From NCBI GenBank assembly GCA_024280835.1, contig JAJRPJ010000005.1, positions 1-64,000 of the forward strand: 64,000 nt of DNA. The letters run 5' to 3'. Below are positions 8,365-16,352 of the stretch, one piece after another. Every line of letters starts with the position of its first letter. The stretch's first letter is position 1. Position numbers and translations under genes: made by a program. The notes under the pieces are model-generated. The model did no database searches and was not told where the DNA came from. It saw nothing but the letters and a program-made list of their open reading frames with translations. The DNA is from Candidatus Zixiibacteriota bacterium (GTDB lineage Bacteria > Zixibacteria > MSB-5A5 > GN15 > JACZUZ01).

Positions 8365-8808
8365 GGTTTAACCCTTCCCTTTTGTTGGTGAAATGTTCAG
8401 TTACTTTATTTCTTATCTATTTTATTTTTTTCAACTTGAGGTCGCCTCATCACTGAGGATCAGCCCAATAGGCAGACAATACGGCAACGCTCTGAAACCT
8501 CAGCGGCCATACTCTTCAGTTGTCTTTACTCTATTTTCGGAGGTTGTGGCTTTGGCTTGAGCGCAAATGGTGACCAGTTTATATCCACAAACTCGTCTTT
8601 GGACTATTGGCTCAAACTGAAACAAATCGGATTCTTCTTGAAACAGTTCTAGAAGAGGAAATCAGAGGTTAGCCACTTCGGAACAACTCCAGCAAAAAAA
8701 ACTGAGGTTACAGGAGCGGTCAAACTTGTTTGCTGGCCGTGGTTGATACATATTGACTATAGCAACAATGAAGCAGCTAAGAAGACTTTAATATGGAGAG
8801 CAGTCAAA
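8365..8808. other. Divergent intergenic region, chemoreceptor/M28 peptidase
   Basis: About 440 bases between divergent genes. A T-rich run (8401-8432) lies near the chemoreceptor start. The frame of the peptidase extends upstream to 8743 but the codons there are not supported by a ribosome binding site. No riboswitch, RNA gene or repeat was recognised. Confidence 0.4.
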
Positions 8809-10563
8809 ATGTCCAATCAACAAGCGGATTCTATCAAACGTATTAGTTGTAAGTTTACAGTCGTAGGCGTAGTAACAGCGGTATGCGCTTTACTCCTCAC
8901 CTCTGTGCCTGCCAATTCACAAACACAAAAGTTCGATTCTGCGCTAGTTCGTCAGCACATCGCAATTCTAGCGGCTGATAGCCTTGAAGGCCGTAAGGTC
9001 GGAACCGAAGGTGAGAAAAAAGCGTCAAAATATATCATCGAACAGTTCAAGCAAATTGGTCTGAAACCTGCTGGCGACAATGGCTCATTCAAACAGGCCT
9101 TTGAATTCACATCGGAGATTAAGCTTGGCGCTAATAATACTTTACGCATTGGCTCACGTGATTTGAAAATCAACGATGACTTCAGGCCTTTGAAGAATTC
9201 ACATATCGGTAAATTCTCTTTCGATAAAATTATCTATGTCGGCTATGGCATTGAACTCGACACTTTGGATCATCATGACTATGCTGGCAAGGATGTTGAA
9301 GGCCACGCAGTGTTGATTGAACGCTTCGCCCCCGATGGTAACGAGCCACATTCGGTATATTATGATCTGGCGACAATGGACGCCAAAATAGCCGAAGCCA
9401 CAAAACACGGTGTCAGTGGAATTTTCTTCTTTACTCCCGAAAGTCAGGACGACACTCTTGCCCAGAGTAAACGTTCGCATCCAGCGGAACGTGATATTCC
9501 AATTATCTATCTAAAACGTTCTGTATTTGAAGAAAAATATGCCACACCCGAGGCGCTCGCAGGAGCTTCATTCTCTGGCGAGGTTGATCTAAAGAGAATC
9601 AAATCCACAGGAAATAACGTTCTTGGTTTTTTAAAAGGAAAACACTCAGAGAATAACCGAACAGTTGTCGTTGGCGCCCACTATGACCATCTCGGATGGG
9701 GTGGCGCTGGTTCGGGGTCATTGTATACTGGCAAAGAACCACAGATTCATAATGGCGCCGATGATAATGCCAGTGGTGTCGCAGGTGTGATTGAGCTAGC
9801 TCGCTACTATGCCGCTAGGCAAGATGAATTAGATTATTCGATTCTCTTTATGACCTTTTCGGGTGAAGAGTCAGGACTACTGGGTTCCAATAACTTTGTC
9901 AAACATCCGACTATGGATATTGAAGATGTGTCATTCATGATTAATATGGATATGATTGGCCGTCTGAAAGAAGAGAAAGGCCTACCAGTTCAGGGTGTGG
10001 GCACATCTAAAGAATTCAAGGAATATTTTGCTAACTACTCAGGTGATTTCAAAATCACAACCAGCGAATCAGGTGTCGGGCCCTCTGACCACACAGCCTT
10101 CTACAATAGCGGCATCCCAACGCTGTTCTTTTTCACTGGGGCGCATAAGCAGTACCACAAGCCCTCCGATGATGTCGACTTGATAAACATCAGTGGTGAA
10201 GTCAGTGTTCTTGAGTTTGTCACAGATTGTATTGATCGTTTTGCCGCCGATGCTGAAAAGCTAGAGTTTACACGCACTAAAGATGACGCCCCTGGAAAAT
10301 CTCCGCGCTTCTCAGTGACCTTGGGCGTAATGCCTGACTATACATGGGAAGAAAAAGGACTCCATGTTGACGGCGTTACCGAAGGCAAATCCGCCGACAA
10401 AGCGGGACTTCTGACTGGTGATACTGTTATCAAACTTGGTGATTATGTCATCGACGATATCTATGCCTATATGGCCGCTTTAGCGAAATTTCGCGCTGGA
10501 GACACTATCGCAGTTGTTGTTGACCGCGACGGCTCAGAGCATACTATGACATTAGTGTTTTAA
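8809..10563 (+). CDS. Secreted M28 family zinc aminopeptidase with PA and PDZ domains
   Basis: The 584-residue protein has a signal peptide (about 1-38). A PA-like insert (about 130-245) precedes the M28 catalytic domain. Its zinc ligands and catalytic residues are visible: H291-x-D293 (AHYDH), D318 in NGADDNASG, the E353-E354 pair in SGEESGLLGS, an Asp in MNMDMIGRL and the late His in KQYHKPSDD. A PDZ domain (about 490-584) closes the chain (GLLTGDTVIKLGDYVIDD). It likely trims peptides in the periplasm or outside the cell. The start at 8809 is set by GGAGAG upstream. It is followed closely by a DUF4234 gene on the same strand. Confidence 0.92.
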   Translation: MSNQQADSIKRISCKFTVVGVVTAVCALLLTSVPANSQTQKFDSALVRQHIAILAADSLEGRKVGTEGEKKASKYIIEQFKQIGLKPAGDNGSFKQAFEFTSEIKLGANNTLRIGSRDLKINDDFRPLKNSHIGKFSFDKIIYVGYGIELDTLDHHDYAGKDVEGHAVLIERFAPDGNEPHSVYYDLATMDAKIAEATKHGVSGIFFFTPESQDDTLAQSKRSHPAERDIPIIYLKRSVFEEKYATPEALAGASFSGEVDLKRIKSTGNNVLGFLKGKHSENNRTVVVGAHYDHLGWGGAGSGSLYTGKEPQIHNGADDNASGVAGVIELARYYAARQDELDYSILFMTFSGEESGLLGSNNFVKHPTMDIEDVSFMINMDMIGRLKEEKGLPVQGVGTSKEFKEYFANYSGDFKITTSESGVGPSDHTAFYNSGIPTLFFFTGAHKQYHKPSDDVDLINISGEVSVLEFVTDCIDRFAADAEKLEFTRTKDDAPGKSPRFSVTLGVMPDYTWEEKGLHVDGVTEGKSADKAGLLTGDTVIKLGDYVIDDIYAYMAALAKFRAGDTIAVVVDRDGSEHTMTLVF

Positions 10564-10649
10564 GATTAGTCGATTTTCAGGAGTATGCTCTTTCGAAGAG
10601 CAACTCATCAAACTCGTCACGAATGAAAATGTCAATTCACGGAGGAAAC

Positions 10650-11024
10650 ATGACAGAAGAACGTTATGTAAGTAACGCTTACTCGACCACTTCAATTAAG
10701 TATCGGAGTATGCTAGCACAGGTTTTCTTGATTATTATCACCTTTGGGATCTACGCGATTTATTGGTTCTATGTCACAGGCCGCGAATTGCAATACTTGG
10801 CTCAAGACGAAGAGGCCTCAGTAGGTCTTTGGACTGTCCTATTGTTTATTCCATTCGGGGCGCTTTATTCGTATTACAAGTATGCTCAGCTCTACACAAA
10901 ATGGAATCAAGGGCGCTATGAGCTTTGGCTGATATTTGTCCTCTGGTTGTTTTTCTCACCAGCGGTTTGGTTCTTGGTGCAGAGCGACTTGAACAAAGTC
11001 GCCACTGACGGGCGACCTAGTTAG
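10650..11024 (+). CDS. DUF4234 family membrane protein
   Basis: The 124-residue protein shows the DUF4234 pattern: a Ser/Arg N-terminus followed by two hydrophobic segments (about 20-40 and 53-72) and a third near 90-110, with ITFGIYAIYWFY typical of the family, and a C-terminal QSDLNKVA. Its function is unknown; relatives are small inner-membrane proteins. The ribosome binding site CGGAGGAAAC just before 10650 decides the start. It is the last gene of a short unit with the M28 peptidase and ends at a repeat-derived terminator. Confidence 0.7.
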   Translation: MTEERYVSNAYSTTSIKYRSMLAQVFLIIITFGIYAIYWFYVTGRELQYLAQDEEASVGLWTVLLFIPFGALYSYYKYAQLYTKWNQGRYELWLIFVLWLFFSPAVWFLVQSDLNKVATDGRPS

Positions 11025-11082
11025 GACCACCCTATGAACTCGGCATGAACCGACTCTGGGGAGCTACCAATAGAGCCTACAA

Positions 11083-11140
11083 TTGTTGTGTCGGGTCTTG
11101 GTTTTCGCTTTGCGGAAATTGTGACCCGACATTTTTTTTG
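11083..11140 (+). terminator. Terminator formed by a copy of the local palindromic repeat
   Basis: TGTCGGGTC (11089-11097) and GACCCGACA (11123-11131) pair, followed by eight T. The 50-base core is nearly identical to one arm of the palindromic element at 12.1 kb, so the terminator of the DUF4234 gene belongs to that repeat family. Confidence 0.75.
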
Positions 11141-11162
11141 TAAGTGTCTCTACAATCCAACA

Positions 11163-12068
11163 TTACTGGGTCAAACTGCGATGAACAGTCGCTATCCACT
11201 TCTCGGTCGTGATAAACGACCAATTCCATGAACTCCATTTCTCGTCCAGTCCAGCCGCCTGGATTTCTTCGATCGTCTTGCCTGAGTCGATTCCAGCTTG
11301 GATAGTCGCGCTGGTTTCTTTGAGCATCGTTAGATACAGCTTTAGCTCGTCAATTGTCGAGAGCGGGCCGTGCCCTGGAATAATTTTGACACCTTCTGGG
11401 GCCATCTCGATTAGTTTCTCCACATCCACAGTCAATAATGCAACATCTCCACCATGATCGAGATCAACAAACGGAAACATCCCCGAAAACATTATATCGC
11501 CAGTATGAATAACATTCGACTCAGGAAAGAAAATCACTGCATCACCATCGGTGTGACCATGCGGGAAATGTATGACTTCTATTTCTTCGCCATTGAAATG
11601 AATTGACAGCGAGGATGAAAAAGTAATCACAGGCCAGCCCTCTTTGGCTTTGGCCGGAATTACTCGCTCAAACTGCTTCTGCTCCACAGTCAACCGCTTG
11701 CGAACATTTTCATGCGCCACAATAGTCGCTGTTTTGCCAAAAATTTCATTGCCACCAGTGTGGTCGCCATGCCAATGTGTATTGAGCACAAAGCGCAACT
11801 TGCCACCACCCAGCGAATCAAGCGCCGTTGTTATTTTTTCGGCAACCTTGGCGAATTGGTCATCAATCAAAACAATACCATCTTCGCCAATTGAAGCGCC
11901 AATATTTCCGCCGTAACCCTGTAGCATATAGATATTGCCAGCCACATGGGTTGATGTGATAATTATTTCTTCCTCTGTGTCTTGGGCCTGTGCACTGTGC
12001 CCCACAAGCGCTAGTAACAAGCCAAAGCTAACTGTATAAACTGGCAGAACTTTGATGAATCTATTCAT
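11163..12068 (-). CDS. Exported metallo-beta-lactamase-fold hydrolase
   Basis: The 301-residue protein has a signal peptide (about 1-28, cleavage after AQA) and an MBL fold with the zinc motif H98-x-H100-x-D102-H103 (THWHGDH), a later His in HFPHGHTDGD, an Asp in IHTGDIMF and a His in IIPGHGPLS. It resembles the subclass B3-like and quinoprotein relay-type hydrolases, usually periplasmic, with no certain substrate. The start at 12068 has AGGGAGAGAAGT upstream. The frame is open further upstream only because it runs into a palindromic repeat, which is not coding. It is the gene after the repeat, downstream of the EVE-domain gene. Confidence 0.88.
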   Translation of the reverse strand: MNRFIKVLPVYTVSFGLLLALVGHSAQAQDTEEEIIITSTHVAGNIYMLQGYGGNIGASIGEDGIVLIDDQFAKVAEKITTALDSLGGGKLRFVLNTHWHGDHTGGNEIFGKTATIVAHENVRKRLTVEQKQFERVIPAKAKEGWPVITFSSSLSIHFNGEEIEVIHFPHGHTDGDAVIFFPESNVIHTGDIMFSGMFPFVDLDHGGDVALLTVDVEKLIEMAPEGVKIIPGHGPLSTIDELKLYLTMLKETSATIQAGIDSGKTIEEIQAAGLDEKWSSWNWSFITTEKWIATVHRSLTQ

Positions 12069-12083
12069 ACTTCTCTCCCTTAG

Positions 12084-12245
12084 GGGCTTGTTGATAAAGT
12101 CCCATTTGTTGTGTTGGGTCTTGATTTTCGCTTTTTGAAAATTGTGACCCGACACTTCTCCATAGGGAAAGCGTCGGGTCACACAACGGCAAAAAGCGCC
12201 GTCGCAAGACCCAACACAACGGTTTCGGGCTTTATCAACAAGCCC
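12084..12245. repeat. Nested palindromic element (MITE/REP-like)
   Basis: Three nested inverted repeats share one centre: 12084-12099 with 12230-12245 (16 bp perfect), 12108-12123 with 12205-12220 (16 bp perfect) and 12143-12153 with 12173-12183 (11 bp perfect). The element can fold into one long hairpin on either strand. Part of the left half recurs at 11083-11133. No transposase or target-site duplication was found. Confidence 0.8.
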
Positions 12246-12270
12246 TTAGTATTGAGTACCTATATCTTTA

Positions 12271-12756
12271 TTACAAATTTGCCCCAGCCAACTTATGGAT
12301 AATCTTCCATTCTCTCTCGCTGACAGGTTGAATTGAAAGCCGTGATCCTTTTTGCCCAACAACCATAGTTGCCAAACTCGACGCTTGTTTTATTTCATTG
12401 AGTGTTACAACTCGTTTGAAAATGCTCTTGAGTTTGACATCAACCATGAACCAACGCGGATTACTTGAATCGCTTTTGGGGTCATAGTGTTTCTCAGTTG
12501 GAATAAAAGCTGTGTGATCAGGGTACCCAGAACGCACGACAGTGCAGGCGCCAACCACCGCTGGCTCTGGAATTCTCGAGTGGTAGAACAAAACACCATC
12601 GCCTTTCTGGATGTCATCGCGCAAAAAGTTCCGTGCCTGATAGTTACGCACCCCATCCCAAGGTTCGGTTTTCTTGGGTCTGGATTGTAAATCTTCAATC
12701 GAAAACCCTGATGGCTCTGTCTTGAAAAGCCAATACCGTTTCTTCCTTACTGCCAT
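12271..12756 (-). CDS. EVE domain protein
   Basis: The 161-residue protein spans a complete EVE domain of the thymocyte nuclear protein 1/YeeI-like type: YWLFKTEPSGFSIEDL at the start, WDGVRNYQARNFLRDD, and GDGVLFYHS in the middle. The fold belongs to the PUA superfamily and binds modified bases in DNA or RNA. In bacteria such stand-alone proteins occur both in housekeeping settings and with modification-dependent defence genes; no defence gene is adjacent here. It sits 52 bases after the importer permease gene on the same strand and could share its transcript. Confidence 0.9.
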   Translation of the reverse strand: MAVRKKRYWLFKTEPSGFSIEDLQSRPKKTEPWDGVRNYQARNFLRDDIQKGDGVLFYHSRIPEPAVVGACTVVRSGYPDHTAFIPTEKHYDPKSDSSNPRWFMVDVKLKSIFKRVVTLNEIKQASSLATMVVGQKGSRLSIQPVSEREWKIIHKLAGANL

Positions 12757-12808
12757 CTTAACTGACCTCTATATTGTTATTCTTTTTGCTTATAAAATTC
12801 TTATCAAA

Positions 12809-13813
12809 TTACCGAGTTGAGAGTCCGCCCTTCGAGCGAACCAAAAGCCAAAGGAAAAACGGCCCACCAAGCAAAGCGGTTATTATTCCGACTGGCAACT
12901 CGGCTGGCGCCAGAATGATTTTTGCGCAAGTGTCACAGGCCACCAAAAACGCCCCGCCAACTACAAACGAAATCAGGACCAACATCCGATTATCCGCTCC
13001 GAACATCAGTCGCACAGTATGTGGAATCATAATCCCCACAAAACCAATCGGCCCAACCAGCGCAACTGTAGCGCCAATCACCAAGGTCAATGATGTATAG
13101 AACAATCTGACAACGCCTTTAACATCCACTCCCCTGCTGAGGGCAATGTCTTCACCAGTGGCAATTAGATTCAGTTCGGGAGATTTCCAGATTGCAACAA
13201 TCAGCGCTAAGGCAGCAAACGGCGCCAAAGTGTAGACTTCATCATAGCCCACCACACTCAAGCCGCCCATCATCCAGCGAATCATTTTGAACACCGCGGT
13301 AAAATCTGCCGCATATTGGGCAAAAAGTATGACACTCGAAAAGAAGAATGTTACCGCCACACCCGAAAGCAGCAAGGTGATATTGTTACGTCGCCCTACA
13401 GCTCGGCTGATGGCAAAGACAATCACAGTGGCTAGAGTTGCGCCTGCGAAAGCCAAGTATGTAGCGCCTGTCAAACCAAAGACTGACCAGATAGCGCCAA
13501 GATGGAAATACATCGCTGAGCCGAGCGAGGCGCCTGATGAAATACCGAGTGTAAACGGTGAAGCCAATGGATTTCGAAGTAATGATTGCAAAACCAACCC
13601 AGCGAGAGCCAACGAGCCACCAGCCAGAAACCCAAGCAGAACACGCGGCAGACGCACATCATATAGAATAGTCCGCTCACTGTCTGAAATAGCGCCAGAG
13701 AGAATATTGGAGAGCGAAATATCTGTCGCGCCAAACAACGGCGCCAATGCCAGAACCAACCCAGAGACTGCCAAAACAATTATTGCGCCGAGCCATTTCC
13801 TGTGTTGATTCAT
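12809..13813 (-). CDS. FecCD/BtuC-type ABC transporter permease
   Basis: The 334-residue protein is a full-length FecCD family permease with about ten membrane helices. Typical motifs are RLPRVLLGFLAGGSLALAG near residue 50-70, NPLASPFTLGISSGA, and the cytoplasmic PHTVRLMFGAD helix that contacts the ATPase. It overlaps the upstream ATPase gene by four bases (13810-13813), so translation is coupled. The family imports iron-siderophore, haem or vitamin B12 across the inner membrane. Close location to a B12-dependent ribonucleotide reductase favours B12, but the sequence alone does not decide. Confidence 0.92.
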   Translation of the reverse strand: MNQHRKWLGAIIVLAVSGLVLALAPLFGATDISLSNILSGAISDSERTILYDVRLPRVLLGFLAGGSLALAGLVLQSLLRNPLASPFTLGISSGASLGSAMYFHLGAIWSVFGLTGATYLAFAGATLATVIVFAISRAVGRRNNITLLLSGVAVTFFFSSVILFAQYAADFTAVFKMIRWMMGGLSVVGYDEVYTLAPFAALALIVAIWKSPELNLIATGEDIALSRGVDVKGVVRLFYTSLTLVIGATVALVGPIGFVGIMIPHTVRLMFGADNRMLVLISFVVGGAFLVACDTCAKIILAPAELPVGIITALLGGPFFLWLLVRSKGGLSTR

Positions 13814-14682
13814 CGGCTCTGCCCTTCTGACTTTTTCTTGCCCTCTGTGTCAAGTAAATCTGTGTCGAGCAAAGCTGGGACGATTACTTTCTTCCCTGTC
13901 TGTGAGTCGACCAAGAAGCGCATCGGGCTTTGGTAGATTTCCTGCAAAAGTTTTTCATCACAGAACTCTTCAGGCGCTCCATCAAATACCAAAGTTCCGT
14001 CTTTGAGAGTCAGGATTCTTTCAGCAAAGGAAACAGCTAGGTTCAAGTCATGCGTCACAATCAAGGCGCTAAGCTTGGAGTTTTCTCTGCGCGCATTTGT
14101 GAGTATCGAAACTAGTTTTCGTTGATGCGCTGGATCGAGGAATGTTGTGGGTTCATCAAGCAGCATTATTTGCGAGCTTTGAGCAAGAGCCGCCGCCAAA
14201 TAGACACGCTGCAATTCACCACCTGAAAGAGTTTCCAGATAACGCTCGGACAATTCTATCAAATCAGCATTTGACAGAATGCTTTGTGTACTCTCAGCGA
14301 TCGAACCCGAAGAGCTAAAACGGTACCCCTGAGCATAAAAGCCCATCTCCACAAACTCACGAACACTGAATCCCGCAGGAACTTCACGAGACTGTGGGAC
14401 ATAGCTCAGAAACTTCGCTCGTTCAATTGTCGAATATGTATCTACGCTCTTACCTAGGAGATTGATACACCCTGATGAAAATGGGGCCGCGCCCAAGAGT
14501 GTGCGCAAAAGAGTTGTCTTGCCGGCGCCATTGGGACCGACTATAGCGACAAACTCACCTGCGGAAAGGCCGAATGAGATATCGCTCAAGATTGTCGTTC
14601 CACCAAGGGAAACATTCAACTCTGCAACAGATAGCAAGGAGCCGCTTTGGGCTATTTTATTTTGGAAAGCATTATCAGACAT
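13810..14682 (-). CDS. ABC transporter ATP-binding protein (FecE/BtuD type)
   Basis: The 290-residue ATPase shows Walker A (GPNGAGKTT), the Q-loop (SYVPQSR), the ABC signature (LSGGELQRV), Walker B (IMLLDEPT) and the switch His in LIVTHD. The domain arrangement is that of importers for B12, haem or siderophores. A tail of about 30 residues past the core is rich in Lys and Ser. It lies between the binding-protein gene and the permease gene, overlapping the latter by four bases. Confidence 0.95.
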   Translation of the reverse strand: MSDNAFQNKIAQSGSLLSVAELNVSLGGTTILSDISFGLSAGEFVAIVGPNGAGKTTLLRTLLGAAPFSSGCINLLGKSVDTYSTIERAKFLSYVPQSREVPAGFSVREFVEMGFYAQGYRFSSSGSIAESTQSILSNADLIELSERYLETLSGGELQRVYLAAALAQSSQIMLLDEPTTFLDPAHQRKLVSILTNARRENSKLSALIVTHDLNLAVSFAERILTLKDGTLVFDGAPEEFCDEKLLQEIYQSPMRFLVDSQTGKKVIVPALLDTDLLDTEGKKKSEGQSR

Positions 14683-14779
14683 AAGTCAGAAGATACCAGA
14701 TAATCGTTAGCATGCAAAACACGTAGATGGCGTCAATTGATATGAAACAACATAAACCGATGTAGAACGAAGCTACAAG

Positions 14780-15775
14780 TCAGGGAGTCGAAAGCGCCTC
14801 ATTGACTTCTGGATGAATAGCCGAGACAAATCTCTCAAGAATCTCAAGGAATCTTGGTCCAGGGATGACAAAAAAGCCACCGCGCAAAACTACAATTCGA
14901 TTGTTGCGTACAGCTGGAATATCACTCAAAGAGCGCCATTGCTTTTGTACAAAATGTACATCGACGCTCGCCCCAGTTTCTGCGCCAGGAAACAAGTCCA
15001 GAATTATTTCTGGAGACAAAGCGCGAATTGATTCTGGACCTAGCACGGGATAACGTATTTTATCAGTCTCAACAACATTCTCTCCACCTGCGAGACGCAC
15101 AAGTTCTGAATAAAATCCTTCATTGCCAGCGGCATAGACACTGTTAATCGTCTCAGGTTTGTCACTATGTCCGATTGAAACTAGAGTCTTTGGGCGACTC
15201 AATTCCGAGGTGAGTTTTTCAATCGCTGCGATACGCTGGCTATGATCAGCTAAGAGGCTATCAGCGCTGGCCTCGGCACCCAATCGTGAGCCAAGCTGAG
15301 TGTAAGAAGCTAAAATCCCTTTGACTGTTTGATGGTCAACTGTCAGAATCGGGATATTTAGTTTGCTCAGTTTGTTTTGTAAGTCGTCATGCTCTTGCAG
15401 AAGAATCACTAGGTCTGGGCCAAGCGAGACAATCAACTCAAGATTCGGATCTAGAAACCCACCAACTTCTGGTAGTGTATCGGCTGCTGCTGGAAACTTG
15501 CAATAGCGTGTATCTGCAACCAAAGTTGAATCGACACCTAGAACATAGATTAGTTCGGTGACCGATGGCGCCAGTGAAATCACTCTCTGTGGGATATGTA
15601 AATTTGTATGTGAGTCAGCATTTGAGTCAGCGGAAAACCCCGACCAAGTGAAACTTCCTAGGCCGATAGCCAAAACCACTAACGTGACGATGACGCCAGC
15701 TAGATGTCTCCGCAAGAATGAGACCCGTTGGCCATCAGAATATGCTCGCCGATGTGAGTGTCGTTTGTTACTCAT
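14780..15775 (-). CDS. ABC transporter substrate-binding protein (BtuF-like)
   Basis: The 331-residue protein has an N-terminal basic stretch and a hydrophobic helix (about 27-48) that looks like an uncleaved anchor or signal, then a class III binding protein fold (about 65-325) joined by one long helix. RVISLAPSVTELIYVLG and DTRYCKFP are close to the BtuF pattern, where the second motif reads xxxYCxYP. BtuF binds vitamin B12; FhuD/FecB relatives bind siderophores. It is the first gene of the three-gene importer, 97 bases before the ATPase gene. Confidence 0.9.
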   Translation of the reverse strand: MSNKRHSHRRAYSDGQRVSFLRRHLAGVIVTLVVLAIGLGSFTWSGFSADSNADSHTNLHIPQRVISLAPSVTELIYVLGVDSTLVADTRYCKFPAAADTLPEVGGFLDPNLELIVSLGPDLVILLQEHDDLQNKLSKLNIPILTVDHQTVKGILASYTQLGSRLGAEASADSLLADHSQRIAAIEKLTSELSRPKTLVSIGHSDKPETINSVYAAGNEGFYSELVRLAGGENVVETDKIRYPVLGPESIRALSPEIILDLFPGAETGASVDVHFVQKQWRSLSDIPAVRNNRIVVLRGGFFVIPGPRFLEILERFVSAIHPEVNEALSTP

Positions 15776-15843
15776 AGTGTTTGTGTTTCATCATAACCGC
15801 GTCCGCAAATTTGGACACTTCGACGCTAGACGGAGCTAGAGAA

Positions 15844-16269
15844 TTATGCTCGTACTATCTGACTGGGCTTGCCATCCTTATCAAGCGCCACCATGACAAA
15901 CATACCAGTTGTCGCCAACTTGCTCTTGCCTGTTAGCGGATTTTCGCAATAAGTTTCAACAAAAGCGGTTATGGAAGTCTTGCCGACACGTTCAACTCGC
16001 GCGCGCAATTCCACCATACTCCCTAACGGAACTGGCTCTTTGAAAATAATCTCCTCAACAGCGACTGTCACCATTGTCTTGCGCGCATAGCGCGTGCAAA
16101 TCACCCAAGCGGCTTTGTCCATCCATTGCAAAGCGATACCACCGAAGAGTGTGTCATAGTGATTTACCATTGACGGAAATACTTGATCAATGAAAATCGT
16201 TTGGCACTTTTCTGCTTTGTGTTTGTCGTTGTGTTTGTTGTTGTCGTGTTTGTTGTTCTGTTCAGTCAT
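15844..16269 (-). CDS. Acyl-CoA thioesterase, hotdog fold (YciA-like)
   Basis: The 141-residue protein has a single hotdog domain of the YciA/acyl-CoA hydrolase family. The pattern NHYDTLFGGIALQWMDKAAW carries the conserved Asn and Asp, followed by the beta strands of the sheet. The N-terminal 20 residues are an unusual run rich in Asn, His, Lys and Asp, which might bind metal or be an unstructured tail. It would hydrolyse acyl-CoA thioesters in the cytoplasm. It lies between nrdJ and the importer operon on the same strand, 68 bases before the binding protein. Confidence 0.9.
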   Translation of the reverse strand: MTEQNNKHDNNKHNDKHKAEKCQTIFIDQVFPSMVNHYDTLFGGIALQWMDKAAWVICTRYARKTMVTVAVEEIIFKEPVPLGSMVELRARVERVGKTSITAFVETYCENPLTGKSKLATTGMFVMVALDKDGKPSQIVRA

Positions 16270-16292
16270 TTTTTTGTCCCTAAAACGCAGAA

Positions 16293-16310
16293 GGCACAGC
16301 TCGCTGTGCC
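16293..16310 (-). terminator. Hairpin between nrdJ and the thioesterase gene
   Basis: GGCACAGC (16293-16300) and GCTGTGCC (16303-16310) form a compact perfect stem downstream of nrdJ. The T tract on the minus strand is poor, so it may be an attenuator or an RNA-processing hairpin rather than a full terminator. Confidence 0.35.
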
Positions 16311-16352
16311 CCTACGTTCAAGTATATTATTGTTTCCTTAGCTACCAGACAA

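Noticed and set aside
12069-12182. N-terminal extension of the metallo-beta-lactamase-fold protein
   Set aside because: The extra codons lie inside the palindromic element and precede a good signal peptide with its own ribosome binding site.
12271-12756. EVE protein as part of a defence island
   Set aside because: Neighbours are transporter and housekeeping genes; no restriction or toxin gene adjacent.
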